Shown: positions 1-5,427, counted from the stretch's first letter. The stretch: DNA of 5,634 nt from Thermoleophilia bacterium (GCA_013362295.1 JABFWJ010000368.1:1-5634); one strand, 5' to 3'. The notes: a model not told the origin generated them from the letters alone. Program-made: numbers and translations.

Positions 1-293
1 GCCAAGCCGAGCAGCGCGGCGGCGCGCTCGGCAGTTGCGACGGAGTCGGCCTCGCCCTGCGCACCCGTTGCGGCGTTCGCGATTCCCGAGTTGACGACGA
101 TCGCCTGCGGCTCGGCCCGCTCGAGGTGCCGCTTCGAGACGACGACCGGCGCGGCGAGCACGCGGTTCTGCGTCCACACCGCGGCGCCCGTCGCCTGCTC
201 GACAGAGCGCACGAGCGCGAGGTCGCGCTTCTCCTTGCGGATGTTCGCGCGCACGCCGGAGGCGACGAAGCCGCTCGCGGCCGTGACGCTCAT
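1..293 (-). CDS. argJ: Glutamate N-acetyltransferase / ornithine acetyltransferase ArgJ, N-terminal part (runs off left edge)
   Basis: ArgJ moves the acetyl group from N-acetylornithine to glutamate, recycling acetyl in cytoplasmic arginine synthesis; some members also acetylate glutamate from acetyl-CoA. Translating the minus strand from the ATG at 293 gives 97 codons without a stop. They start MSVTAASGFVASGVRA, then KRDLALV, WTQNRVLAAPV and VVNSGIANAATG, which follow the usual ArgJ N-terminal order (GFxAxGV, DLALI, NxxxAAPV, NSGNANAxTG). The second Asn of the NSGNANA signature is Ile here. The catalytic Thr and self-cleavage site that split ArgJ into two chains lie beyond the window, so activity cannot be judged. 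The start codon overlaps the argC stop as ATGA, which points to translational coupling in one mRNA. The identification is firm; whether the enzyme is mono- or bifunctional cannot be seen. Confidence 0.93.
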   Translation of the reverse strand, partial: MSVTAASGFVASGVRANIRKEKRDLALVRSVEQATGAAVWTQNRVLAAPVVVSKRHLERAEPQAIVVNSGIANAATGAQGEADSVATAERAAALLGL

Positions 294-1246
294 ACGAGCA
301 CTCCGCTGAGGCGCAGGCCCGCCGTCTCGTCGAGACCGAGCGCGAGGTTCCCGTTCTGCACGGCCTGTCCGGCGGCGCCCTTGCCGAGATTGTCGAGCGC
401 GCAGATCACGATCGTCGTCGCCGTCTCGGAATCGGCGAACACGCCGATCTCCGCGGCGTCGGTCCCCTGGACGCGCGCGAGCTCCGGCGTGACGCCCTCC
501 GGCAGCACGCGGACGACCGGGCTGCCGGCGTATGCCTCGTCGAGCAGCGCGCGCACGTCCGCGTCCGTCTGCACGTAGCACGTCGCGAGCAGGCCTCGGC
601 GCACAGGGAGAAGGTGTGGCACGAAGCAGACAGGGAGCCCGAGCTGCTGTGCGATCTCCGGGGCGTGCCGGTGTGCGCCGACTGCGTACGGCGACAGGTT
701 CTCGAGCACCGACCCGGCGTGCGAGGTCGCCTTCAGCGTGCGGCCCGCGCCGGAGACGCCCGACTTCGCGTCGACGACCACGTGTCCGTCGACCGCGTGG
801 GCGATCGGGCCGAGCGCGAGCAGCGCGGCCGTCGCATAGCAGCCAGGGTTCGCGATCAGCGGGCCCTTCGCCCGATAGAGCTCGGGCAGCCCGTAGCTCC
901 ACGCGCCCGGAGCGCTGCCGTACCAGGTGCGCGCGGCGGCCTCGTCGGCAAGCCGGTGTGCGCCCGAGAGGTCGACGACGATCGTGTCCGCCGGGGGCTC
1001 GAACGAGGCCGCCGCGGCGTTGTCGAGGCAGAGGAAGAGGATGTCCGCGCCGCTGGCCGCCGCGTCGGCGTTCGAGACGAAGGAAGGCAGCGAGCCGTTC
1101 AGCCGCGGGTCGAGCGCCGCGGCGCCCTCGCCGGCGAGCGAGTCCGATCCCAGCGCGACGAGCTCGAGGTTCGGATGCGCGAGGACGCGGTCGAGCGTCT
1201 CCTGGCCGGAGTAGCCGGCGGTACCGAGGATCGCGGCCGAGTGCAT
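290..1246 (-). CDS. argC: N-acetyl-gamma-glutamyl-phosphate reductase ArgC
   Basis: This cytoplasmic enzyme reduces N-acetylglutamyl 5-phosphate to N-acetylglutamate semialdehyde with NADPH, the third step of arginine synthesis. The 318-residue protein begins with a Rossmann dinucleotide motif GTAGYSG (residues 8-14). The active-site Cys is C136 in NPGCYAT, and the catalytic His lies in AHRHAPE (H192/H194). KSGVSGAGR (161-169), PHLLPVRRG (210-218) and the C-terminal DNLGKGAAGQAVQ (285-297) are further family signatures. All key residues are present and the length is near the short end for bacterial ArgC. The ATG at 1246 places the Rossmann motif at the usual distance from the N-terminus. No convincing Shine-Dalgarno precedes it, and a TATAGT element ends 8 nt upstream, so the message may be leaderless. 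argJ follows directly with a 4-nt overlap, the common argCJ order. Confidence 0.97.
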   Translation of the reverse strand: MHSAAILGTAGYSGQETLDRVLAHPNLELVALGSDSLAGEGAAALDPRLNGSLPSFVSNADAAASGADILFLCLDNAAAASFEPPADTIVVDLSGAHRLADEAAARTWYGSAPGAWSYGLPELYRAKGPLIANPGCYATAALLALGPIAHAVDGHVVVDAKSGVSGAGRTLKATSHAGSVLENLSPYAVGAHRHAPEIAQQLGLPVCFVPHLLPVRRGLLATCYVQTDADVRALLDEAYAGSPVVRVLPEGVTPELARVQGTDAAEIGVFADSETATTIVICALDNLGKGAAGQAVQNGNLALGLDETAGLRLSGVLV

Positions 1247-1254
1247 CGGTGAGA

Positions 1255-1260
1255 ACTATA
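1255..1260 (-). promoter_or_regulatory. Candidate -10 element of the argCJ operon, possibly leaderless
   Basis: Read on the minus strand, TATAGT ends 8 nt before the argC ATG, matching the TAnnnT spacing seen for leaderless actinobacterial transcripts. A second -10-like hexamer, CATAAT, lies at 1274-1279 on the same strand, across the stop codon of the upstream gene. This stretch is clearly AT-rich against a GC-rich background. Neither hexamer has a good -35 at 16-18 bp. TGCAT next to a short AT-run also resembles one half of an ArgR operator, but the second half is poor. Promoter activity here is inference. Confidence 0.35.
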
Positions 1261-1274
1261 CAGAAGGACGAAAA

Positions 1275-1859
1275 TTATGCAGAGTGAATCGAGATCGCGG
1301 CCCCGGGTCGCAGGCGCCGCAGGACGGCCGCGAGCCGCGCGTGCGGGAGCGACACGCAGCCGTTCGTCGGGCGCCCCGTGTCGACGTGCAGGAAGATCGC
1401 GGAGCCCCGTCCCGGAACGGCGGGCGCCGCGTTGTAGCGGATGAAGGCGAACAGCCTGTACGCCGGAGTGATCCGCCACAGCGCCTCGCTGCCGCCTGCG
1501 AACGGCGGGTTTCTCCCGCAGGCGACGTGGCGGAACGAGTTGTAGGTCGGCGAGCGCGGGTCGCCGTCCCACCAGTCGCCGCAGACGAGGCGGTGATAGC
1601 GGAGCTGCAGGCCGGGGTCGGGATCGAGCCCGTAGACGACCGGGCCGATCCCGAAGGTGCCGGTCGGCGTCGTGCCGTCCCCTTCGCGATGGTGCGCGGA
1701 GAGCCCGTTACGCCCGACTCGCGCGCGCCAGGGCCCGAGGACACGGCGGCCGCACTCGGTCATGCTCAGCGTGGCGGTCGTCGAGCGGGCACTCGGTGCG
1801 GTGACCTGGATGCGCTGCGGGCATCCCTGGAGCGCGACCGCGAGGAGGACGGCGAGCAT
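1275..1859 (-). CDS. L,D-transpeptidase-like YkuD-domain protein, exported
   Basis: YkuD-fold enzymes cross-link or trim peptidoglycan stem peptides outside the membrane using a catalytic Cys. The 194-residue protein shows GDGTTPTGTFGIG (60-72), the typical N-terminal strand of the fold, and the active-site stretch IFLHVDTGRPTNGCVSLP (155-172) with H158 and C168. The site reads TNGCVSLP rather than SHGCIR, which suits the divergent COG3786-type branch better than classical Ldt enzymes; extra Cys at 36, 93 and 114 may form disulfides. The N-terminus is short and hydrophobic with LQGC at 10-13, so it could be a signal peptide or a lipobox, but it has no positive n-region. An in-frame TAG 18 nt upstream rules out a longer start. 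It ends 28 bp before argC and may share readthrough with it. It diverges from the carboxypeptidase-like gene, suggesting joint wall remodelling. The fold is secure; transpeptidase activity is not. Confidence 0.82.
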   Translation of the reverse strand: MLAVLLAVALQGCPQRIQVTAPSARSTTATLSMTECGRRVLGPWRARVGRNGLSAHHREGDGTTPTGTFGIGPVVYGLDPDPGLQLRYHRLVCGDWWDGDPRSPTYNSFRHVACGRNPPFAGGSEALWRITPAYRLFAFIRYNAAPAVPGRGSAIFLHVDTGRPTNGCVSLPHARLAAVLRRLRPGAAISIHSA

Positions 1860-1880
1860 CGCGCGTACTCTGCCCTACCG
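1860..1880. promoter_or_regulatory. 21-bp divergent gap between the two wall-enzyme genes
   Basis: Only 21 bp separate the two start codons, so at least one promoter must extend into coding sequence. On the plus strand TACTCT (1866-1871) ends 9 nt before the ATG at 1881, a weak fit to a leaderless -10. There is no clear Shine-Dalgarno in either direction; GGGCAG on the minus strand is the nearest candidate for the transpeptidase-like gene. This is weak evidence. Confidence 0.2.
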
Positions 1881-2462
1881 ATGCAGGCGCTTCCGCCCTT
1901 CCACGTCGCGGCCGGCCCCGTTACGGCGGCGGAGCTCGGCCGTTCGTGGCATCCCGGCTGCCCGGTCGGCCCCTCCGAGCTCCGCACGCTCCGGATCTCG
2001 TTCGTCGGCTTCGACGGCCGCGCGCACACCGGCGCGATCGTCGTCCACCGCGACGTCGCCGGTGACGTGACCATCGTCTTCCGACGCCTCTACGTCGCGC
2101 GCTTTCCGATCCGCCGCATGCAGCCGACCGCCAGGTACGGCGGCAGCGACCGGCGCTCGATGGCAGCCGACAACACCTCCGCGTTCAACTGCCGCTACGC
2201 CTCCGCGCCCGGCCCGAAGCGCTGGTCGGCGCACGCGTTCGGCAAGGCGATCGACGTGAACACGATCGAGAATCCCTACGTCCAGGGCAGCTACGTCAGC
2301 CCGCCCGCCGGCCGCGTCTTCCTCGATCGTTCCCGCCACCGCCCCGGCATGGCCGTCGCGGGGGGCGTGCTCGTGCGCGCCTTCGCGTCAGTCGGCTGGC
2401 TCTGGGGCGGACGCTGGACGGGCACGCCCGACTACCAGCACTTCTCGAGCACCGGCGGCTGA
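1881..2462 (+). CDS. M15-family zinc D-Ala-D-Ala carboxypeptidase-like protein
   Basis: M15 (VanY/VanX-type) metallopeptidases remove the terminal D-Ala from peptidoglycan stems or cleave related peptide bonds. This 193-residue protein has the actinobacterial family's landmarks: SWHPGCPV (22-29), FPIRRM (75-80), MAADNTSAFNCR (94-105), the zinc motif SAHAFGKAIDVN (116-127; ligands H118 and D125), and GTPDYQHF (181-188) with ligand H187 and the likely general base D184. All catalytic residues are intact. The ATG at 1881 is chosen because the reading frame further upstream (open from about 1284) lies inside the opposite-strand gene, is Arg-rich and shows no family similarity. With this start there is no signal peptide, which is odd for a wall enzyme; relatives often carry one. 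The last 75 bases, encoding the third zinc ligand, overlap the end of the convergent transporter gene. Family membership is firm; substrate and location are inferred. Confidence 0.87.
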   Translation: MQALPPFHVAAGPVTAAELGRSWHPGCPVGPSELRTLRISFVGFDGRAHTGAIVVHRDVAGDVTIVFRRLYVARFPIRRMQPTARYGGSDRRSMAADNTSAFNCRYASAPGPKRWSAHAFGKAIDVNTIENPYVQGSYVSPPAGRVFLDRSRHRPGMAVAGGVLVRAFASVGWLWGGRWTGTPDYQHFSSTGG

Positions 2463-3692
2463 CCGGAGCGGCCGTACGTCCTCGAGGCGGTCGACCGTAG
2501 CGAGGGCGGGAAAGACCCACCGCCAGACGACCGCGAGGCCGATGGTGATCGCGCCGCCGGCGACGACGGCAGGCACCGCGCCGAGCAGCGCGGCCGCCGC
2601 ACCCGACTCGAATGCGCCGAGCTCGTTCGAGGCCCCGACGAACACGCCCTCGACGGCGTTCACCCGTCCGCGCAGCTCGTTCGGGGTCGCGAGCGCAACC
2701 GTCGTCGAACGGATGTTCATCGAGAACATGTCGACGAACCCGCTGACCGCGAGCGCAAGCGCCGAGAGCCAGAACCAGCGCGAGAGCCCGAAGACGATCA
2801 TGCTCGCGCCGAACGTCCCGACGACGACGAGCAGCGTCCGCCCCGCGTGCGCGCCGAGCGGCCGGCGCGTGAGCTGGAGGCCGGCGATCACCGCGCCGAC
2901 CGCCGTCGCGCTGCGCAGAACGCCGAGCCCAAAGGGGCCGGTGTGGAGGATGTCGCGCGCGAAGAGCGGCAGCAGCGCGACGGCGCCGCCGAAGAGCACG
3001 GCGAACAGGTCGAGCGAGATCGCGCCGAGGATGACCGGCGTCGCCCGGATGAACCGGATGCCGGCGACCAGACGCTGCACGCCGGGCGGCTCCGGGCCCG
3101 CAGCTTCGATTGCGTCCGGGCGACTGACGCCGAGCACGAGCAGGGCGGCCGCGACGAGGATGGCGGCGCCGGCCGCGTAGACCACTTCGGGGCGGATCGC
3201 GAAGAGCAGCCCGCCCAGGGCCGGCCCCGCGATCGTTGCGGCCTGGCCGCCCACCGACCGCATCGCGAGCGCTCCCGCGAGCAGGTCGGCCGGGACGATC
3301 TCCGGCGTCAGCGAGCGCACGGCCGGGTTGCCGAACGCGGCGGTCGACCCCGTGAGCGCCGCGAGGGCGACGAACTGCCACAGCTCGCGGGCGCCGCCGA
3401 GCGTGACGAGCAGCAGCAGCACGACGACGAGCGCTTCCGCAAGGTTCGAGACGAAGACGAGCGTCGTCCGCGGCAGGCGGTCGGCGAGCTGCCCGGCCGG
3501 CAGCGCGAGCAGCGCGACCGGGGCGAACTCCGCCAGCCCGATCAGCCCCAGGTCGAAGGCGCTGCGGTGGATGGCGAAGACCTGCCAACCGACGGCGACG
3601 GCGACCATCTGCGTCGCGAAGCCCGAGCCCACCATCGACGCCCAGAGGCGGCGGAAGTCCCGATGGAGCAGCGCCGGGGGCAGGTCGAACAC
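2388..3692 (-). CDS. MFS transporter, EntS-like (MFS_3) exporter
   Basis: This is a major facilitator superfamily permease with 12 predicted membrane segments, roughly at residues 18-40, 48-70, 77-98, 104-122, 138-164, 168-189, 219-245, 255-274, 286-303, 307-325, 350-370 and 376-397. PAGQLADRLPR (65-75) is the family A motif in the loop between helices 2 and 3. NPAVRSLTPEIVPADLLAGA (122-141), GPALGGLL (156-163) and NELRGRVNAVEGVF (338-351) match the EntS-type branch, which contains proton-driven exporters of siderophores, macrolides and other small molecules. The 434-residue length is usual. The start is a GTG with an in-frame TGA two codons before it; an AGAAGG lies 13 nt upstream, slightly far. 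The C-terminal tail after about residue 400 is hydrophilic and encoded partly opposite the M15 gene. Substrate cannot be told. It diverges from the htrA-like gene across 109 bp. Confidence 0.88.
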   Translation of the reverse strand: MFDLPPALLHRDFRRLWASMVGSGFATQMVAVAVGWQVFAIHRSAFDLGLIGLAEFAPVALLALPAGQLADRLPRTTLVFVSNLAEALVVVLLLLVTLGGARELWQFVALAALTGSTAAFGNPAVRSLTPEIVPADLLAGALAMRSVGGQAATIAGPALGGLLFAIRPEVVYAAGAAILVAAALLVLGVSRPDAIEAAGPEPPGVQRLVAGIRFIRATPVILGAISLDLFAVLFGGAVALLPLFARDILHTGPFGLGVLRSATAVGAVIAGLQLTRRPLGAHAGRTLLVVVGTFGASMIVFGLSRWFWLSALALAVSGFVDMFSMNIRSTTVALATPNELRGRVNAVEGVFVGASNELGAFESGAAAALLGAVPAVVAGGAITIGLAVVWRWVFPALATVDRLEDVRPLRSAAGAREVLVVGRARPASAPEPAD

Positions 3693-3707
3693 GGCTCACA
3701 CTCTGCC

Positions 3708-3748
3708 TTCTCAGGCACTTCTTAGGTCCCGCTCAGCCCGAGCACAGC
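3708..3748 (+). promoter_or_regulatory. 11-bp phased direct repeats, candidate OmpR-family response-regulator operator
   Basis: TTCTCAGG (3708-3715), TTCTTAGG (3719-3726) and CGCTCAGC (3730-3737) are 8-bp units separated by 3 bp. A weaker fourth, AGCACAGC, falls in phase at 3741-3748. An 11-bp period puts all units on one helix face, as with PhoB/OmpR-type regulators. As I recall it, mycobacterial MprA binds loosely conserved 8-bp direct repeats with 3-bp spacers near the htrA-like gene pepD, so the design fits envelope-stress control. The region lies between the MFS and htrA-like genes and could act on both. Regulator identity is inference. Confidence 0.42.
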
Positions 3749-3755
3749 GCGCGCT

Positions 3756-3791
3756 GGTCTCCTGGGGTAACGACAAAAGACCAGGAGGACC
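3756..3791 (+). promoter_or_regulatory. Leader hairpin covering the htrA-like gene's Shine-Dalgarno
   Basis: GGTCTCCTGG (3756-3765) can pair with CCAGGAGGACC (3781-3791), giving 10 base pairs with one bulged G and a 15-nt loop that contains an A-run. The right arm holds AGGAGG (3783-3788), a perfect Shine-Dalgarno 13 nt before the ATG at 3802. If transcription starts upstream of 3756, the ribosome site would be masked, as in RNA thermometers and other translational switches. If the GGTAAC at 3766-3771 is instead part of the promoter, the hairpin would not be transcribed and the symmetry could be a protein site or chance. Confidence 0.45.
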
Positions 3792-3801
3792 GAAAACCGA
3801 A

Positions 3802-4860
3802 ATGCGCAGGAACAACAATCGTCTGGCCGCCGCGGTCGCCGTGGCGGCGCTCGCAGGGGGAGGAGCAGGCGCCACGGCCGTCACGCTGACGCACGGCTCC
3901 TCGCACGACGCCGAGCAGGCCGCCGTCGCGACGCCGAGCGTCTCGAACGTCGCCTCGTCGGCGCTCTCCGTCGGCCAGATCGCGAAGGCCGACACACCGT
4001 CGGTCGTCGAGATCGATGCGACCGAGGCGGCGCCGGACTCGCCCTTCCCCGGCGGGTCGCAGAGCTCGAAAGCGCTCGGCACCGGCTTCGTCTACGACGC
4101 CAAGGGCGACATCGTCACGAACCAGCACGTCGTCAGCGGATCGACGTCGGTGACGGTCAAGTTCTCCGACGGATCCACGTACAAGGGCACCGTCGTCGGG
4201 ACGGATCCGAGCACCGACCTCGCGGTCGTGCGCGTGAACGCGCCCGCGTCGAAGCTCGTCCCGCTGTCGCTCGCCGACTCGAGCCAGGTCGCCGTCGGCG
4301 ACGGCGTGGTGGCGATCGGCAACCCGTTCGGGCTCGACGGCACGGTGACGAGCGGCATCGTCAGCGCGCTCAACCGTGAGATCACGGCGCCCGACGACTC
4401 GCCGATCGAGGGTGCGATCCAGACGGATGCCGCAATCAACCACGGCAACTCTGGGGGCCCGCTGCTCGACCTCCACGGCAACGTGATCGGTGTCACGTCG
4501 CAGATCCAGAGCGACTCGGGCGGGAACGACGGCGTCGGCTTCGCCATCCCGTCGAACACCGTGCGGTCGATCGTGTCGCAGCTGGTCGCCACCGGGAAGG
4601 CGCAGCACGCCCTGCTCGGCGTCCAGGTTCGGACGGCCGGCTCCGGCGTCGGCGTCAGTCAGGTGAGCTCGGGTAGTGCGGCCGACTCCGCCGGCCTGCA
4701 GGCCGGCGACGTGATCACCGCGGTCGACGGCACGACCGTCGCGAGCGCGGAGAAGCTGCGCGCGCTCATCGCCGGCCACAAGCCGGGCGACCGGATCACG
4801 CTGACCATCCTGCGCAGCGGCTCGACGAAGTCGCTGACCGCCACCCTCGGCAGCAAGTAG
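3802..4860 (+). CDS. HtrA/DegP-like serine protease with one PDZ domain
   Basis: HtrA-type proteases degrade or refold damaged proteins at the outer face of the membrane. The 352-residue protein starts with MRRNNNR and a hydrophobic stretch to about residue 28, a signal peptide or membrane anchor. A low-complexity linker runs to about 60. The trypsin-like domain (about 62-265) has the complete triad: H109 in TNQHVV, D139 in STDLAVV and S217 in GNSGGPL, with the usual IGNPFGL (172-178) and GFAIP (246-250). A single PDZ domain follows (about 270-347), including AGLQAGDVITAVDG (297-310). The open frame extends upstream into the transporter gene, but that part is unlike the family. The ATG at 3802 is chosen because a charged n-region plus hydrophobic segment follows it and AGGAGG precedes it by 13 nt, longer than ideal. 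It lacks N-terminal cytoplasmic extensions found in some actinobacterial relatives. Function by homology is secure; its targets are unknown. Confidence 0.94.
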   Translation: MRRNNNRLAAAVAVAALAGGGAGATAVTLTHGSSHDAEQAAVATPSVSNVASSALSVGQIAKADTPSVVEIDATEAAPDSPFPGGSQSSKALGTGFVYDAKGDIVTNQHVVSGSTSVTVKFSDGSTYKGTVVGTDPSTDLAVVRVNAPASKLVPLSLADSSQVAVGDGVVAIGNPFGLDGTVTSGIVSALNREITAPDDSPIEGAIQTDAAINHGNSGGPLLDLHGNVIGVTSQIQSDSGGNDGVGFAIPSNTVRSIVSQLVATGKAQHALLGVQVRTAGSGVGVSQVSSGSAADSAGLQAGDVITAVDGTTVASAEKLRALIAGHKPGDRITLTILRSGSTKSLTATLGSK

Positions 4861-4869
4861 CCGAAAAGA

Positions 4870-4902
4870 AACGGCGGCGCGCCCACGAGGCGCGCCGCCG
4901 TT
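4870..4902. terminator. Bidirectional intrinsic terminator between htrA-like and cupredoxin genes
   Basis: A perfect 14-bp inverted repeat, AACGGCGGCGCGCC (4870-4883) and its complement (4889-4902), encloses the loop CACGA. It sits 9 nt after the htrA-like stop and 22 nt after the cupredoxin stop on the other strand. On the minus strand the stem is followed by a T-rich run (TCTTTTC at 4869-4863), a classical tail. On the plus strand the tail after GTT is CCACC, so it is weaker there. It separates the two convergent units. Confidence 0.85.
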
Positions 4903-4924
4903 CCACCTACGGGAGACGAGAGGT

Positions 4925-5416
4925 CTACGAGTGGCCGTCGTGGCCGTCGTCGTTCCCCCCGTCGTCGTCGCCGTCGTCGTCGCTCCCGCCGCCGCTGCCC
5001 TTGCTCGCGCCGGTGGGCGCTGCGGCCGTCGCGGACGCTGCGCCGCCGACGCCGAACTTGCCGAACATCTGGTTCGAATGGGGCGCGCAGAAGTACGACC
5101 ACGTTCCGTTCGTCAGCTTGACGGTGATCGTCTTCGTGCCCTTCCAGCCGACCTGAGTCAGCTGCTGCGGTGTGGCTCCGCTCTTGCCGAGCATGAAGTT
5201 GTGCTGGCCCGACTGGTCGGTGACCGTGATCCGATAGGTGCCGGCCTTGACGGTCTTCACGCGCTGGCCGTTTGCGGTCGTCAGGTTGATCGTGTAGCCC
5301 GGTCCGACGGTCCCCTTCAGGGTCGTCGGGGCTGCCGTCGACCCGCCGAAGCCGGCGGTGACGAGCACGAGCGCCCCAACGACGGCCGTCCCTACGGCGA
5401 GGATGCTCCGAATCAT
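4925..5416 (-). CDS. Secreted cupredoxin (plastocyanin-like) with Asp/Gly/His-rich C-terminal tail
   Basis: Cupredoxins are small beta-barrel proteins that bind one type 1 copper and carry electrons or copper outside the membrane. The 163-residue protein has a signal peptide (MIRSILAVGTAVVGALVLVT, then AGFGGSTAAP). The core shows AGTYRITVTDQSGQHNFML (58-76) with ligand H72, and GTWSYFCAPHSNQMFGKF (104-121) with ligands C110, H113 and M117. From residue 124 a tail leaves the fold: Ala/Gly/Ser first, then nine Asp and two His in the last 20 residues. The ATG at 5416 is preferred over one at 5542 because AGGGGAG lies 4 nt upstream and a signal peptide follows; the extension is Arg-rich and overlaps the neighbouring cupredoxin gene. 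The neighbour at 5496 is a paralogue. Copper binding is likely; redox partner unknown. The tail may bind metal, but that is inference. Confidence 0.86.
   Translation of the reverse strand: MIRSILAVGTAVVGALVLVTAGFGGSTAAPTTLKGTVGPGYTINLTTANGQRVKTVKAGTYRITVTDQSGQHNFMLGKSGATPQQLTQVGWKGTKTITVKLTNGTWSYFCAPHSNQMFGKFGVGGAASATAAAPTGASKGSGGGSDDDGDDDGGNDDGHDGHS
4928..5003. repeat. Triplet-rich low-complexity DNA encoding the cupredoxin tail
   Basis: The plus strand is built largely of GTC, GCC and CCC triplets, including TGGCCGTCG repeated back to back near 4932-4950 and two GTCGTCGTCG runs near 4961-4982. On the coding strand these are Asp, Gly and His codons. In-frame triplet repeats allow length change without frameshift, so the tail may vary between strains. 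Confidence 0.55.
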
Positions 5417-5420
5417 CTGT

Positions 5421-5427
5421 CTCCCCT
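5421..5427 (-). promoter_or_regulatory. Ribosome binding site that fixes the cupredoxin start
   Basis: On the minus strand AGGGGAG is followed by ACAG and then the ATG at 5416. This is the best-placed Shine-Dalgarno in the window, and it decides for this start over the longer reading that begins at 5542. Confidence 0.75.

Noticed and set aside
532..1287. Long plus-strand reading frames opposite argC, very Arg/Pro-rich
   Set aside because: They are mirror frames of a GC-rich gene. Composition is implausible and there are no domain signatures, while argC on the other strand is certain.
1256..1744. Minus-strand frame overlapping the YkuD gene
   Set aside because: Ser/Arg/Thr-rich shadow with no motif; the YkuD frame contains the catalytic residues.
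1284..1880. N-terminal extension of the M15 frame
   Set aside because: It lies entirely opposite the YkuD gene, is Arg-rich, and shows no signal peptide or family similarity. The family core starts just after the ATG at 1881.
2296..3699. Alternative long minus-strand frame across the MFS gene
   Set aside because: Extremely Arg/Ala/Gly-rich with no membrane pattern. The neighbouring frame gives a clean 12-helix transporter.
3328..3801. Upstream extension of the htrA-like frame
   Set aside because: It runs opposite the MFS gene, is Ser/Arg-rich, and would bury the signal anchor. AGGAGG and a typical signal peptide support 3802.
3733..4779. Minus-strand frame opposite the htrA-like gene
   Set aside because: Arg/Asp-rich shadow frame without recognisable domains.
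4928..5003. Repetitive triplets considered as a CRISPR array or VNTR locus outside genes
   Set aside because: Units are codon-sized and in frame with the cupredoxin tail. There are no spacers or palindromic repeats of CRISPR length.
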